Origin: UBA1413 sp964650525
GTDB taxonomy: Bacteria > Bacteroidota > Bacteroidia > Bacteroidales > Prolixibacteraceae
Reading direction: 5' to 3'
DNA: 64,000 bases
Assembly (NCBI GenBank): GCA_964650525.1
Contig: CAZYUA010000013.1
Span: 38,072 to 102,071 of the forward strand
Positions 33,310 through 42,658 of this stretch are shown here, piece after piece. Under the pieces are notes generated by a model that was not told the DNA's origin, made no database searches, and saw nothing but the letters and a program-made list of their open reading frames with translations. Both the position numbers and the translations under genes were made by a program. The stretch's first letter is position 1. The number at the start of each line of letters is the position of its first letter.

Positions 33310-34785
33310 ATGGCGAAGGATTTGACCTCACAAAAAGAAAATTATTCACAATGGTATCTCGATCTGGTCATAAAAGCCGACCTGGCAGAGAATTCAGCTG
33401 TCCGGGGATGTATGGTGATCAAGCCATACGGTTATGCCATCTGGGAGAAGATGCAGGCTCAGCTGGACCGGATGTTCAAGGATACGGGACATGTCAATGC
33501 CTATTTTCCGTTGTTTATTCCCAAGTCCTTTTTCAGCAAAGAGGCTGCGCATGTGGAGGGTTTTGCCAAGGAATGTGCCGTTGTCACCCACTACCGGCTG
33601 AAGAATGACCCGGATGGAAAAGGAGTGGTCGTTGACCCCGAAGCGAAGCTGGAAGAGGAGCTTATAATACGGCCCACTTCGGAGACAATCATATGGAATA
33701 CCTACCGGAATTGGATCCATTCGCACCGTGATCTTCCCATCCTGATCAACCAATGGGCCAACGTAGTAAGGTGGGAAATGAGGACCCGGCTTTTTCTTCG
33801 AACTGCGGAGTTCCTTTGGCAGGAGGGGCATACTGCCCATGCAACCCGCGAAGAAGCCATTGCCGAGACATTGAAAATCGTTGACCTGTATGCAGAATTT
33901 GCAGAAAAATATATGGCCATGCCGGTCATCAAAGGATTAAAATCGGAAAACGAGCGGTTTGCGGGAGCTGTGGACACCTATTGCATCGAGGCGCTGATGC
34001 AGGACGGGAAAGCGCTGCAAAGCGGCACCTCCCACTTTCTGGGTCAGAATTTTGCCAAAGCCTTTGATGTGACCTTTGCCAATAATGAAGGCGTTCTGGA
34101 TTATGTATGGGCTACCTCATGGGGAGTCTCCACCCGGCTGATGGGTGCCCTGGTCATGGCCCATTCCGATGATTACGGGCTGGTGTTACCCCCCTTGCTG
34201 GCGCCTATACAGGTAGTCGTCATTCCGATATACAAAAACGATGAGGAACTGGACAGGATCTCCAAACGGGTAAATGAGCTTCTTCCCACTCTGAAAGCCA
34301 GAGGCATCAGCGTGAAATACGATGATAAAGACCACCGTAAACCTGGATGGAAATTTGCCGAGTACGAACTGAAGGGAGTACCCGTCAGGATGGCCATCGG
34401 GCCCCGGGACCTGGATAATGGTACCATAGAAATCGCCCGCCGCGACACCCTCACCAAAATGGTAATACCGGCTGAAAATGTGGATGCCTTCATTGCCGGC
34501 CTTCTTGAAGAAATCCAGCAAAATATCTACCGGAAAGCCTTGCAATTCAGGGATGCCAACATCCGGAAAGCAGACACCTGGGAAGAATTCCGTCAGATAC
34601 TTGCCGATCACGGCGGGTTTATCTCTGCCCACTGGGACGGTACCACGCTTACCGAACAAAAAATTAAAGAGGAAACCAAAGCCACCATCCGCTGTATTCC
34701 TTTCGACGAGAAAACGGAACCGGGAAAATGCATCTATACCGGGAATCCCTCTTCCCGGAGGGTCTTGTTTGCTGTAGCCTACTAG
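33310..34785 (+). CDS. proS: Prolyl-tRNA synthetase (archaeal/eukaryotic-like type)
   Basis: 491 residues, a class II aminoacyl-tRNA synthetase that charges tRNA-Pro. Its size and the absence of the large editing insertion place it with the archaeal/eukaryotic-like ProRS used by Bacteroidota. Visible motifs are the start MAKDLTSQKENYSQWYLDL, LIIRPTSETIIWNTY, LFLRTAEFLWQEGHTAHAT, GTSHFLGQNFAKAF and a C-terminal anticodon-binding domain beginning at VVVIPIYK. The gene is divergent from the lipoprotein gene and followed 44 bases later by a nitroreductase. Confidence 0.96.
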   Translation: MAKDLTSQKENYSQWYLDLVIKADLAENSAVRGCMVIKPYGYAIWEKMQAQLDRMFKDTGHVNAYFPLFIPKSFFSKEAAHVEGFAKECAVVTHYRLKNDPDGKGVVVDPEAKLEEELIIRPTSETIIWNTYRNWIHSHRDLPILINQWANVVRWEMRTRLFLRTAEFLWQEGHTAHATREEAIAETLKIVDLYAEFAEKYMAMPVIKGLKSENERFAGAVDTYCIEALMQDGKALQSGTSHFLGQNFAKAFDVTFANNEGVLDYVWATSWGVSTRLMGALVMAHSDDYGLVLPPLLAPIQVVVIPIYKNDEELDRISKRVNELLPTLKARGISVKYDDKDHRKPGWKFAEYELKGVPVRMAIGPRDLDNGTIEIARRDTLTKMVIPAENVDAFIAGLLEEIQQNIYRKALQFRDANIRKADTWEEFRQILADHGGFISAHWDGTTLTEQKIKEETKATIRCIPFDEKTEPGKCIYTGNPSSRRVLFAVAY

Positions 34786-34829
34786 CGCCCATCCAGGAGC
34801 TGCAACTTCTATCTGTTCAAACTTCAATT

Positions 34830-35387
34830 ATGGATTTTTCAGAACTGGTAAAAATACGGCAGAGTGTACGGCATTACGATTCCCGGCCTGTTGAAAGGGA
34901 AAAAATTGTGCAGTGCCTCGAAGCCGCCAGACTGGCTCCTTCAGCCAGCAATTCCCAACCCTGGTATTTCATCATTGTTGATGATCCCGGGCTGAAAAAC
35001 AGGGTGGCAGAGGCAACCTTCGACTCCCTGCTCTCCTTTAACCGTTTTACGATGGAAGCACCGGTGATCGCAGTATTGGTCACCGAAAAATCAAAGCTGA
35101 TTACCCGGCTCGCTGCCTCTCTGAAAGAACGGGATTTCAGCCTCATTGACAGCGGGATAGCTGCCGCGCACTTTTGCCTCCGTGCTGCTGAGTTGGAACT
35201 GGGAACCTGCATGATCGGATGGTTCAATCAAACCAGGATCAGAAAAATCCTTTCTATACCTTCGCAAAAAACCATCAGTCTGCTTATTACCCTGGGCTAT
35301 CCACCCTCCGGTTACAGGCTCCGGTTAAAAACCCGGAAACCTCCCGGTGAGATGTCCGGATGGAACCGGTACAACAGTCAGACTTAA
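34830..35387 (+). CDS. Nitroreductase-family FMN oxidoreductase
   Basis: 185 residues from ATG 34830. A longer frame from 34728 overlaps proS and was rejected because the family begins at MDFSELVKIRQSVRHYD. Motifs are RQSVRHYDSRPVE, SASNSQPWYFIIV (FMN phosphate region) and DSGIAAAHFCLRAAELELGTCMIGWF. Such enzymes use NAD(P)H to reduce nitroaromatics, quinones or related compounds; the physiological substrate is unknown. It probably forms a transcription unit with proS. Confidence 0.9.
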   Translation: MDFSELVKIRQSVRHYDSRPVEREKIVQCLEAARLAPSASNSQPWYFIIVDDPGLKNRVAEATFDSLLSFNRFTMEAPVIAVLVTEKSKLITRLAASLKERDFSLIDSGIAAAHFCLRAAELELGTCMIGWFNQTRIRKILSIPSQKTISLLITLGYPPSGYRLRLKTRKPPGEMSGWNRYNSQT

Positions 35388-35779
35388 GTCGGCCGCTTCC
35401 TGTATGTCTGCACCTCTCATCCTGTTTCCCGGGCTGCATCCTCAACCCGGGAAAGAAAATGATTTGTCTCTGACCGTCTCTCTCCCTGATAAGAAATATA
35501 TACTGCCACGTTGATGCGCCTGCCGGTTTGCTGAAGATAAAACAATACTTTACTTTTGTAAGACAGTGTGGTCGTTTGTGTCTCCATAATACCTGGAAGA
35601 TGGACACAGGAAACATCACCTGACAGATTTTTCATACTGACGATACCCTGAAAGACAGGATGAACGTCCACAGAAAGACAATTCCGGGTGTGTCAGAAAG
35701 TTACAGGCAGAGTCCACTGTGTGAAATTGAACAACCGATCTGGCTATTCTAGCGCGGCCACGGAGAAATATTGATTACT
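35388..35779. other. Intergenic region between nitroreductase and GH13 genes
   Basis: About 390 bases. A hairpin TTTCCCGGG (35425-35433) / CCCGGGAAA (35446-35454) with a 12-base loop follows the nitroreductase gene and may be a weak terminator, although no T-tract follows. No gene or RNA is recognised in the rest. Confidence 0.4.
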
Positions 35780-37645
35780 ATGAGAAACAACCTGTTATGC
35801 TCAGCAAGCATGATGATTCTCCTGATTACCGGGGGATGTCAGCCCAAGGAGGAGCCAAAAACGGCACCAGTCAGGAACGGTAAGATTGTAGTATACCAGG
35901 TGTTTACCCGGCTTTTCGGGAACACTTGCACAAACAACAAACCCTGGGGCACCCTGGAAGAGAATGGGACCGGTAAGTTCAGTGACTTTACCGACTTAGC
36001 CTTACAAGAAATTAAAGCACTGGGAGTTACCCACATATGGTATACCGGCATACTACATCATGCCCTTGTCACCGGATACGAGGCATATGGTATTCCCGGA
36101 GACGATCCGGATGTGGTGAAAGGCCGTGCCGGTTCCCCCTATGCGGTGAAGGACTATTACAATGTCAATCCCGATTTGGCAGCAGACCCTGCGAACAGGC
36201 TTATGGAGTTCCGGCAACTGGTAGAGCGGACCCACCGTAACGGGCTTAAGGTAATTATAGATATTGTTCCCAATCACGTAGCCCGCGGCTACCATAGCCT
36301 GACCATGCCGGAGGGGGTCACCGGTTTCGGGGCCGGCGACGATACTACGGTCGAATATCACAAGGATAACAATTTCTATTACATCCCCGGAACGTCTTTC
36401 CGGGTTCCTGAACCGGCCGGCCAATACCGGCCTTTGGGAGGAGAACCCCATCCCCTTTCGGATGGCTATTTCGAAGAAAATCCGGCCAAATGGACCGGCA
36501 ATGGCAGCCGCTCGCCGCAACCCGGATTTAACGACTGGTATGAAACCGTTAAAGTTAACTTCGGGGTCAGGCCCGATGGCACTATGGATTTCGACACGCT
36601 GCCCGCCGGTTATGACGAAAAAACGGTCTCCGACCACTATGCTTTCTGGCAAGATAAAAGGGTGCCCGGCAGTTGGGTGAAATTCAGGGAAATTGCCCTT
36701 TTCTGGCTGGAAACAGGTGTGGATGGTTTCCGGTTCGACATGGCAGAAATGGTGCCCGTGGAATTCTGGAGTTATCTTAATTCGGCGATTAAACATCAAA
36801 AACCGGATGCCTTCCTGCTGGCCGAAGTCTACAATCCTTCCCTCTACCGCGACTACCTCCGGATGGGGAAAATGGATTTCCTGTACGACAAGGTTGAATT
36901 ATACGACACACTCAAAAATATCATCCGGGGTCACGGATCGACCGACCACCTGGTTTCGCTCACCGGAGGACTTGCCGACATTGAGCCCCACATGCTCTAT
37001 TTCCTTGAGAACCACGACGAACAACGGATTGCCAGTCCTGAATTTGCCGGCGACCCCAATAAAGCCAAACCTGCCATAGTACTTTCTGCAACCATCGGAA
37101 CCGCCCCTGTGATGATCTATTTCGGACAGGAAGTGGGTGAGCCCGGCGCTGAAGATGCCGGCTTCGGTAAACCCTCCCGCACCTCCATTTTCGATTATAT
37201 CGGGGTACCCCATCATCAGCGCTGGATGAACCACGGAAAGTTCGATGGTGCTCTCCTGAGCCCGGAGGAGCAGAAACTGAGGGATTTTTATAAAAGACTG
37301 CTGAACTTTACCCTTTCCAATAAGGCGCTTACAGGAGAATACCGCGAAATCCACACGGTTAACCGGTCGCGTACTGCAGGCTATAATGAGAAGATTTTCG
37401 GATTCGCCCGATGGAAGGACGAAGAAAAACTGCTCATCCTGTGCAACTTCAGTCCTGCCTCGCACCAAACCTTTGAGTGGTACATCCCTGAAGAAATCAT
37501 CCACCTGTGGAACCTGAACAACAGGACCTACCGGCTAACAGAACAGCTTTACGGAACAGAAGCGGAGCTTCTCATTACCGGTTCTGAAGGGAAAGTTAAC
37601 ATTACCATGAAGCCTCTTGAATCCCTGATTTACCATATTGAATAA
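35780..37645 (+). CDS. GH13 alpha-amylase-family lipoprotein
   Basis: 621 residues from ATG 35780 (an in-frame TTG lies 9 bases earlier). Lipobox ITGGC places it on the cell envelope. The GH13 barrel is clear: IIDIVPNHVAR (region I), GVDGFRFDMAEM with the nucleophile Asp (region II), FLLAEVYNPSLY with the acid/base Glu (region III) and YFLENHDEQR (region IV). A C-terminal all-beta domain follows. It should hydrolyse alpha-1,4-glucans or related oligosaccharides. It is not flanked by SusC/SusD genes, so it is a stand-alone enzyme. The exact bond specificity cannot be read. Confidence 0.93.
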   Translation: MRNNLLCSASMMILLITGGCQPKEEPKTAPVRNGKIVVYQVFTRLFGNTCTNNKPWGTLEENGTGKFSDFTDLALQEIKALGVTHIWYTGILHHALVTGYEAYGIPGDDPDVVKGRAGSPYAVKDYYNVNPDLAADPANRLMEFRQLVERTHRNGLKVIIDIVPNHVARGYHSLTMPEGVTGFGAGDDTTVEYHKDNNFYYIPGTSFRVPEPAGQYRPLGGEPHPLSDGYFEENPAKWTGNGSRSPQPGFNDWYETVKVNFGVRPDGTMDFDTLPAGYDEKTVSDHYAFWQDKRVPGSWVKFREIALFWLETGVDGFRFDMAEMVPVEFWSYLNSAIKHQKPDAFLLAEVYNPSLYRDYLRMGKMDFLYDKVELYDTLKNIIRGHGSTDHLVSLTGGLADIEPHMLYFLENHDEQRIASPEFAGDPNKAKPAIVLSATIGTAPVMIYFGQEVGEPGAEDAGFGKPSRTSIFDYIGVPHHQRWMNHGKFDGALLSPEEQKLRDFYKRLLNFTLSNKALTGEYREIHTVNRSRTAGYNEKIFGFARWKDEEKLLILCNFSPASHQTFEWYIPEEIIHLWNLNNRTYRLTEQLYGTEAELLITGSEGKVNITMKPLESLIYHIE

Positions 37646-37773
37646 AGGAGACAACTCAAAGGTTTTTCCGTTTGGTATAAGGGTTCACAAGACATACCGG
37701 ATTCCCCGCTATAAGATATCCGCAATACAGAAAATTGCAGGAAATTTTCATTTTTCCGTATTTACCAATTTGT

Positions 37774-37781
37774 TATGTTTG
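37774..37781 (+). promoter_or_regulatory. -7 promoter element of the M3 peptidase gene
   Basis: TATGTTTG matches the Bacteroidota -7 consensus TAnnTTTG exactly and lies 26 bases before the GTG start at 37808. No strong -33 TTG at ideal spacing is seen. Confidence 0.5.
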
Positions 37782-37807
37782 CGATCTGAATTTTAAATCC
37801 ATCGACT

Positions 37808-39922
37808 GTGAAAAGGACGTTATTACTACTCGCTGTTGCAGGGATGATTTTTTCCTGCAACAAACAAATTAAAACCACTGGTGAGATGAACCCGTTTTTT
37901 GAGAAGTACACAACACCCTATGAGGTGCCCCCGTTTGACAAAATTGTGAATGCCCATTATATGCCAGCCTTTCAGGAAGGCATGAAAATCCATGCAGAGG
38001 AAGTTGCGAAGATTGCCACAGAAGTTGAACCTGCCACCTTTGCGAACACCATCGAAGCTCTGGAACGGAGTGGAGATCTGCTGTACAGGGTATCAACGGT
38101 ATTTTTCAACGTAAAGGAGGCTCATACCAACGACTCCATCAACCTGATTGCAGAAGAGGCAGCTCCTCTGCTATCGAGGCATTACGATTCCATCCTGCTT
38201 CGTGAAGATCTGTTTGCGAGGGTCCGGATGGTTTATAACCAACGGGATAGTCTGGCACTCAATCCGGGGCAGATGCGGTTGCTGGAGGAGACCTACAAAC
38301 GCTTCATCCGCGGTGGAGCCAATCTTCCGGCCGAAAAAAAGGAGCAGCTGAAAAAAATCAATGAGCAACTTTCCCTGTTGGATTTGAAATACGACAAGAA
38401 CCTGTTGAATGAAACCAACGGATTTAAGCTGGTCATTGAAAATCAGGAAGATCTGGCAGGATTGCCGGCTTCGGTAGCAGACGGGGCAGCCCAGGAAGCG
38501 AAAGCTGCCGGTTTGGAGGGGAAATGGGTATTTACCCTGCAAAAGCCAAGCTGGATACCATTTCTCACCTATTCGACGAACCGGGCATTGCGTGAAAAAC
38601 TGTATAAAGCCATGTACAACCGGGCTAACAACGACAACGAATGGGACAACAAAGAGTTGGTAAACCAGTATCTGAACCTGAGGCTGGAGAAGGCCCGGCT
38701 GATGGGATACGGGAACTGGGCCTCCTACATTCTGGACGACAATATGGCCAAAACACCTCAGAACGTATACAACCTGCTGATGAAAGTCTGGACTCCGGCC
38801 ATCGCACGGGCTCGTGAGGAAGCTGCCGACATGCAGGCTATGATCGAACGGGAAGGCGGCCATTTCAAACTCGAAAGCTGGGATTGGTGGTATTATGCCG
38901 AAAAGGTCCGCAAAGAGAAATACGACCTTGACGAAGAACAACTGCGGCCCTATTTTGAACTGAACAGGGTCAGGGAGGGAGCTTTCACGGTAGCCAACAA
39001 ATTGTACGGACTCACTTTCACTCCCCTTGAAAAGATGCCCCTTTACCACCCCGAATGCCAGGTGTTCGAAGTCAAAGATGCCGGGCAATCACTGATCGGG
39101 ATCCTATACATGGACTTTTTCCCCCGCGAATCGAAGAAAGGGGGAGCCTGGATGACCAACTATCGCGAACAATATGTCAATGAAGAAGGCACCGATGTAA
39201 GGCCGGTAGTTTCAATCACCTGCAATTTTTCCAAGCCCGTGGGTGATAAACCCGCCCTTCTCAGCTACGACGAGGTAGAAACCCTCTTCCATGAATTCGG
39301 CCACGGACTTCATGGATTGCTATCGGAATGCCACTACCGCAGTCTCGCCGGAACCAATGTGCCGCGCGACTTTGTTGAGTTGCCTTCCCAGATTATGGAA
39401 CATTGGGCAGCTCATCCCGAAGTGCTGAAAATGTACGCCAGGCATTATCAAACAGGAGAACCCATCCCACAGGAACTGATCGACAAAATTGTCAAAGCAG
39501 GGAAATTCAACCAGGGATTCGTCACCTCCGAATTCATTGCGGCAGCCTTGCTCGACATGGACTTCCACACCCTCACCGAAGCAGGGACCATCGATGTAAA
39601 TGAATTCGAACGGAAAGCCATGGAAAAGATAGGCCTTATAAGCCCGATCATTCCCCGGTACCGCCCTACCTACTTTGCCCACATTTTTTCCTGGGGCTAT
39701 TCCAGTGGCTATTACAGTTATACCTGGGCTGAAGTACTCGATGCTGATGCATTTGAAGCATTCAAAGAGACAGGTGACATTTTTAACCAGGATGTGGCGG
39801 GAGCCTTCAGAAAAAATATACTCGAACGGGGCAATTCTGAAGACCCCATGAAACTATACCTCAACTTCAGGGGAAAGGAACCGGGCATTGAGCCTCTTCT
39901 CCGCAACCGGGGGTTACTTTAA
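37808..39922 (+). CDS. dcp: M3-family metallopeptidase lipoprotein (peptidyl-dipeptidase Dcp-like)
   Basis: 704 residues, full length for Dcp, with a GTG start. Lipobox IFSC (Cys17) indicates a lipoprotein. The zinc motif HEFGHGLHGLL, with the third ligand Glu downstream in VELPSQIMEHW, is typical of thermolysin-like M3 peptidases. FSWGYSSGYYSYTWAEVLDADAF and the C-terminal LERGNSEDPMKLYLNFRGKEP are characteristic of Dcp/oligopeptidase A in this phylum. It should remove dipeptides from the C-termini of oligopeptides in the periplasm. Monocistronic by appearance, with its own promoter element. Confidence 0.94.
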   Translation: MKRTLLLLAVAGMIFSCNKQIKTTGEMNPFFEKYTTPYEVPPFDKIVNAHYMPAFQEGMKIHAEEVAKIATEVEPATFANTIEALERSGDLLYRVSTVFFNVKEAHTNDSINLIAEEAAPLLSRHYDSILLREDLFARVRMVYNQRDSLALNPGQMRLLEETYKRFIRGGANLPAEKKEQLKKINEQLSLLDLKYDKNLLNETNGFKLVIENQEDLAGLPASVADGAAQEAKAAGLEGKWVFTLQKPSWIPFLTYSTNRALREKLYKAMYNRANNDNEWDNKELVNQYLNLRLEKARLMGYGNWASYILDDNMAKTPQNVYNLLMKVWTPAIARAREEAADMQAMIEREGGHFKLESWDWWYYAEKVRKEKYDLDEEQLRPYFELNRVREGAFTVANKLYGLTFTPLEKMPLYHPECQVFEVKDAGQSLIGILYMDFFPRESKKGGAWMTNYREQYVNEEGTDVRPVVSITCNFSKPVGDKPALLSYDEVETLFHEFGHGLHGLLSECHYRSLAGTNVPRDFVELPSQIMEHWAAHPEVLKMYARHYQTGEPIPQELIDKIVKAGKFNQGFVTSEFIAAALLDMDFHTLTEAGTIDVNEFERKAMEKIGLISPIIPRYRPTYFAHIFSWGYSSGYYSYTWAEVLDADAFEAFKETGDIFNQDVAGAFRKNILERGNSEDPMKLYLNFRGKEPGIEPLLRNRGLL

Positions 39923-40039
39923 CCGACAGGAGACACGAAACCCGGGAATTCCTTTAAAAGACCGGCCCACGTTTGCGGGGCTTTCCTCGGGAGGGGATTG
40001 AATAAAAGGTAAGACAGGAACAGAAACCAGTTGAGCGGT

Positions 40040-40930
40040 TCAGTTTCTGGAAGCCCGCAAAAGGCCCCGTCTGAAATAGGGAGGCCCGATCTTTTTGTCA
40101 AAATAATAGAGCATGTAGCCTTCAGAAGGTACCGTTTCAAAACCGTAATGGTTCAGTAGCGAGGTGAACTCCTTTTCGTCTTCCTGGTGGTGATAAGTAC
40201 ACAAAGCTACTTTCAAAGGATGTTGGCTGTTAAGAAGCTGACTTGCTCCCCGCAACACCCGGGTTTCAGCACCTTCGACATCAATTTTCAGGAATATGCC
40301 TGCCTGCACAGAAAGGAGTGAATCGTCGAGCCTGATTTCCTGGCTACGCGTACGATCAGACACGAATTTATTAATTATCAGCACCTTATCTTTCCATGGC
40401 TGAAAAGTAGCCTCCAGTGGCTCCAGCCATTCAGGGTCGGCTTCAAACAGAACGACCCGTGAAGCTTTTTCAATAACACTCAGGGCAAAATTACCCTCAG
40501 CGGCACCGACATCCACCAATACCTCCCCTTCTTCAAAACGGAAAGTGCCGGCAAGGTAACGATGGGGACTCCGAGGATCCTGCTCTTGTGACAAAAGATT
40601 ATACAGCGATCTGATCTTTTTTGTACCCCATCTGCGCTTGAAATAGAGTTTTTTGCCCTCTTGCATCACATACCTCAAACCCCGTTCATTGTCCCTGAAA
40701 ACTTCTATGACCTCTTCCTTATACTCTTTTTCAAAGTCGTAAGGGAATACGGTCAGCGGATTTTGCTTCAAATACGCAAGCGCCGGGCTGATCTCGGGAG
40801 AGAGAAGTCCTGACAATCCTGCATAATAGTCCAGGATGGCTTTCGGAAGTCTCCTGGCAACGATTTTCCGGCGAATGAACTTAGGCACCAAAATCCTGTA
40901 TAAGTGAGCCGTAACAGCATTCATATTCAA
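40040..40930 (-). CDS. FkbM-family SAM-dependent methyltransferase
   Basis: 296 residues. The N-terminal 115 residues are a helical extension; the SAM fold begins at EGEVLVDVGAAEGNFALSVIE (motif I), then VVLFEADPEWLEPLEATF and the family signature IFLKIDVEGAETRVLRGA. A late CTYHHQEDEKEF segment follows. FkbM enzymes O-methylate sugars or polyketides; in this setting a glycan substrate is likely. It is convergent with the M3 peptidase gene and divergent from the DUF4422 gene. A second FkbM gene lies 1.1 kb away, and the two are diverged copies rather than recent duplicates. Confidence 0.88.
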   Translation of the reverse strand: MNMNAVTAHLYRILVPKFIRRKIVARRLPKAILDYYAGLSGLLSPEISPALAYLKQNPLTVFPYDFEKEYKEEVIEVFRDNERGLRYVMQEGKKLYFKRRWGTKKIRSLYNLLSQEQDPRSPHRYLAGTFRFEEGEVLVDVGAAEGNFALSVIEKASRVVLFEADPEWLEPLEATFQPWKDKVLIINKFVSDRTRSQEIRLDDSLLSVQAGIFLKIDVEGAETRVLRGASQLLNSQHPLKVALCTYHHQEDEKEFTSLLNHYGFETVPSEGYMLYYFDKKIGPPYFRRGLLRASRN

Positions 40931-41048
40931 TGAGGTAAGGGATAAAGACCAGATAAAACCGATTGCGAAGCCATCCGGCTTGTTTTCCGGTATTTCCTGT
41001 TATTTGCCATCCAAAATTACTAAAATGCATGACACAACGGGAAACCAT

Positions 41049-41056
41049 TAATTTTG
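41049..41056 (+). promoter_or_regulatory. -7 promoter element of the DUF4422 gene
   Basis: TAATTTTG matches TAnnTTTG and is 17 bases upstream of the chosen ATG at 41074, which also supports that start. Confidence 0.42.
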
Positions 41057-41073
41057 TATCAAATTGCTTTCCC

Positions 41074-41886
41074 ATGACGGAAAAGAGCGATATCAGCATA
41101 TATGTTTTTTTTTACAGGGATGGCCCGGTGGTAGCCCGCGAAAAGATATATCTGCCAGTCATGGCCGGAAATGCCCTCCTGTCTGAGCCTCATTCCATGA
41201 CTGGGGATGATACGGGCGAGAATATCTCTTCAAGGAATCCCTATTACAGCGAACTGACCGGGATCTATTGGGTTTGGAAAAACAGAAGACACCAGGTTAC
41301 CGGAGTTTGCCACTACCGGCGTTTTTTTACAGCCAGGGGGGAGCCTTTCCTTTATAAACTCAAACGTCTGATCTATTTCCCCGCCGGACTCTACAGGAAA
41401 CGGTCCGGTCTTATCTATACCGGGAACCGGAGGCTTTTTGCGGAAAGGATTATCAGTGAACAGGAAATCCGGGAACTGCTGGGCCATTATGATGGTATTC
41501 TGCCTCAGCCCCGTAAACTGAGCCATACGGTAGAAGAACATTACCTTCGTTACCATGATGCCGTAAGTCTGGAAATCCTGAAATCGGTTATTGCCTCCAG
41601 ACAGCCTGAATATGTGCAGGCTTTACGGGATATTCTCCAAAGCAAAAGACTGTACGCCAACAACATGTTTATCCTGAAGCACGACCTTTTCCAATCCTTT
41701 ATGACCTGGTGGTTCGACGTGTTGTTTGAGTTGGAGCGTTGTCTCGATCTCAACCGGTACACCGGTTACCAAAAAAGAATTCTTGGATTTATGGCGGAAC
41801 GCTTGCTGAACACCTGGTTCCGGAAGCACCAGCTGAATTGTGCTGAATTACCGGTTATCTATTTTAAACGGTTAAAACCCGACTGA
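41074..41886 (+). CDS. DUF4422 glycosyltransferase-like protein
   Basis: 270 residues from ATG 41074. A longer frame from 40963 has no coding look before this ATG and would swallow the promoter element. The signatures NPYYSELTGIYWVWKN and HYRRFF near residues 55-85 define DUF4422, followed by EEHYLRYHDAVSLEIL and KRLYANNMFILKHDLF. The family is found in capsule and LPS gene clusters and is regarded as glycosyltransferase-like. Sitting between two FkbM methyltransferase genes, it probably adds a sugar to a surface glycan. Confidence 0.87.
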   Translation: MTEKSDISIYVFFYRDGPVVAREKIYLPVMAGNALLSEPHSMTGDDTGENISSRNPYYSELTGIYWVWKNRRHQVTGVCHYRRFFTARGEPFLYKLKRLIYFPAGLYRKRSGLIYTGNRRLFAERIISEQEIRELLGHYDGILPQPRKLSHTVEEHYLRYHDAVSLEILKSVIASRQPEYVQALRDILQSKRLYANNMFILKHDLFQSFMTWWFDVLFELERCLDLNRYTGYQKRILGFMAERLLNTWFRKHQLNCAELPVIYFKRLKPD

Positions 41887-42019
41887 TCGGGAAGAGCGAT
41901 CAGGTTTGCCTTCCAAAAGATAAGCCGGATTCTGAAGGTCTTCTGTACGGATATGCTGAAAATGGTGCAGCAAGGAGGGCCCGGGGCCAAAGACTCTTTC
42001 TGCCCTTGAGGGAGATAAG

Positions 42020-42658
42020 CTAAAGCCACGATAACCGGATATTGGTAATTCCCCTTTCACGGATTCTGTTTCTGATCCCGTCGGTTTTCTCCTTTAATCC
42101 CGGGATTTTCCGGTCGTGGGTTTCCACCAGGGTCAGTTTAACCCTTTTATAAAGCTCCTTGTCCAGGAACTTTTCAAGAACCTCACATTCAGCCCCTTCA
42201 ATATCTATTTTCAACAGGGCAACCGGTTTTCCCAACTTTTCGATGAATTCGGCCAGATCGATCAGTTCCACCTCTGCAGAATGGCCGGGATCGACATTTC
42301 CCTTTTGGCTGAAAATCGATGAGGCAAAGGACCAGAATTCCTCATTTTCACGGGCATCTTTATGAAAAAAGAGCCGGGTAGTGGTATTCCTGTCCCATAC
42401 CCCTTTAGCGATGCAGGTTACATTCCCGAAATTCTTCACTCTGTTCTGAAGTCTTTGGAATGCATACGGGTTGGGTTCAAATGAAAAGACGACAGCACCG
42501 GTTTCGGCCAGTTTCAGGGTGATATCACCCACATTGGCGCCGCAGTCAATAGCAATGTCGCCGGGATGAAGACCGGACAGGAATTTCAGGAAAAGGAGAT
42601 CGGTGAGTCTTTCCCGGATAAGATTTTTTAGCTGCTGGAAGCTCTTTTTGATACGCAT
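42020..42658 (-). CDS. FkbM-family SAM-dependent methyltransferase
   Basis: 212 residues. Motif I is GDIAIDCGANVGDITLKLAE (about 33-52), then VVFSFEPNPYAFQRLQNRV and the FkbM signature LLKIDIEGAECEVLEKFL. It lacks the long N-terminal extension of the FkbM gene at 40040, so it is the compact form. The predicted reaction is O-methylation of a sugar hydroxyl. With the neighbouring DUF4422 and FkbM genes it forms a small glycan-modification island on alternating strands. Confidence 0.9.
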   Translation of the reverse strand: MRIKKSFQQLKNLIRERLTDLLFLKFLSGLHPGDIAIDCGANVGDITLKLAETGAVVFSFEPNPYAFQRLQNRVKNFGNVTCIAKGVWDRNTTTRLFFHKDARENEEFWSFASSIFSQKGNVDPGHSAEVELIDLAEFIEKLGKPVALLKIDIEGAECEVLEKFLDKELYKRVKLTLVETHDRKIPGLKEKTDGIRNRIRERGITNIRLSWL

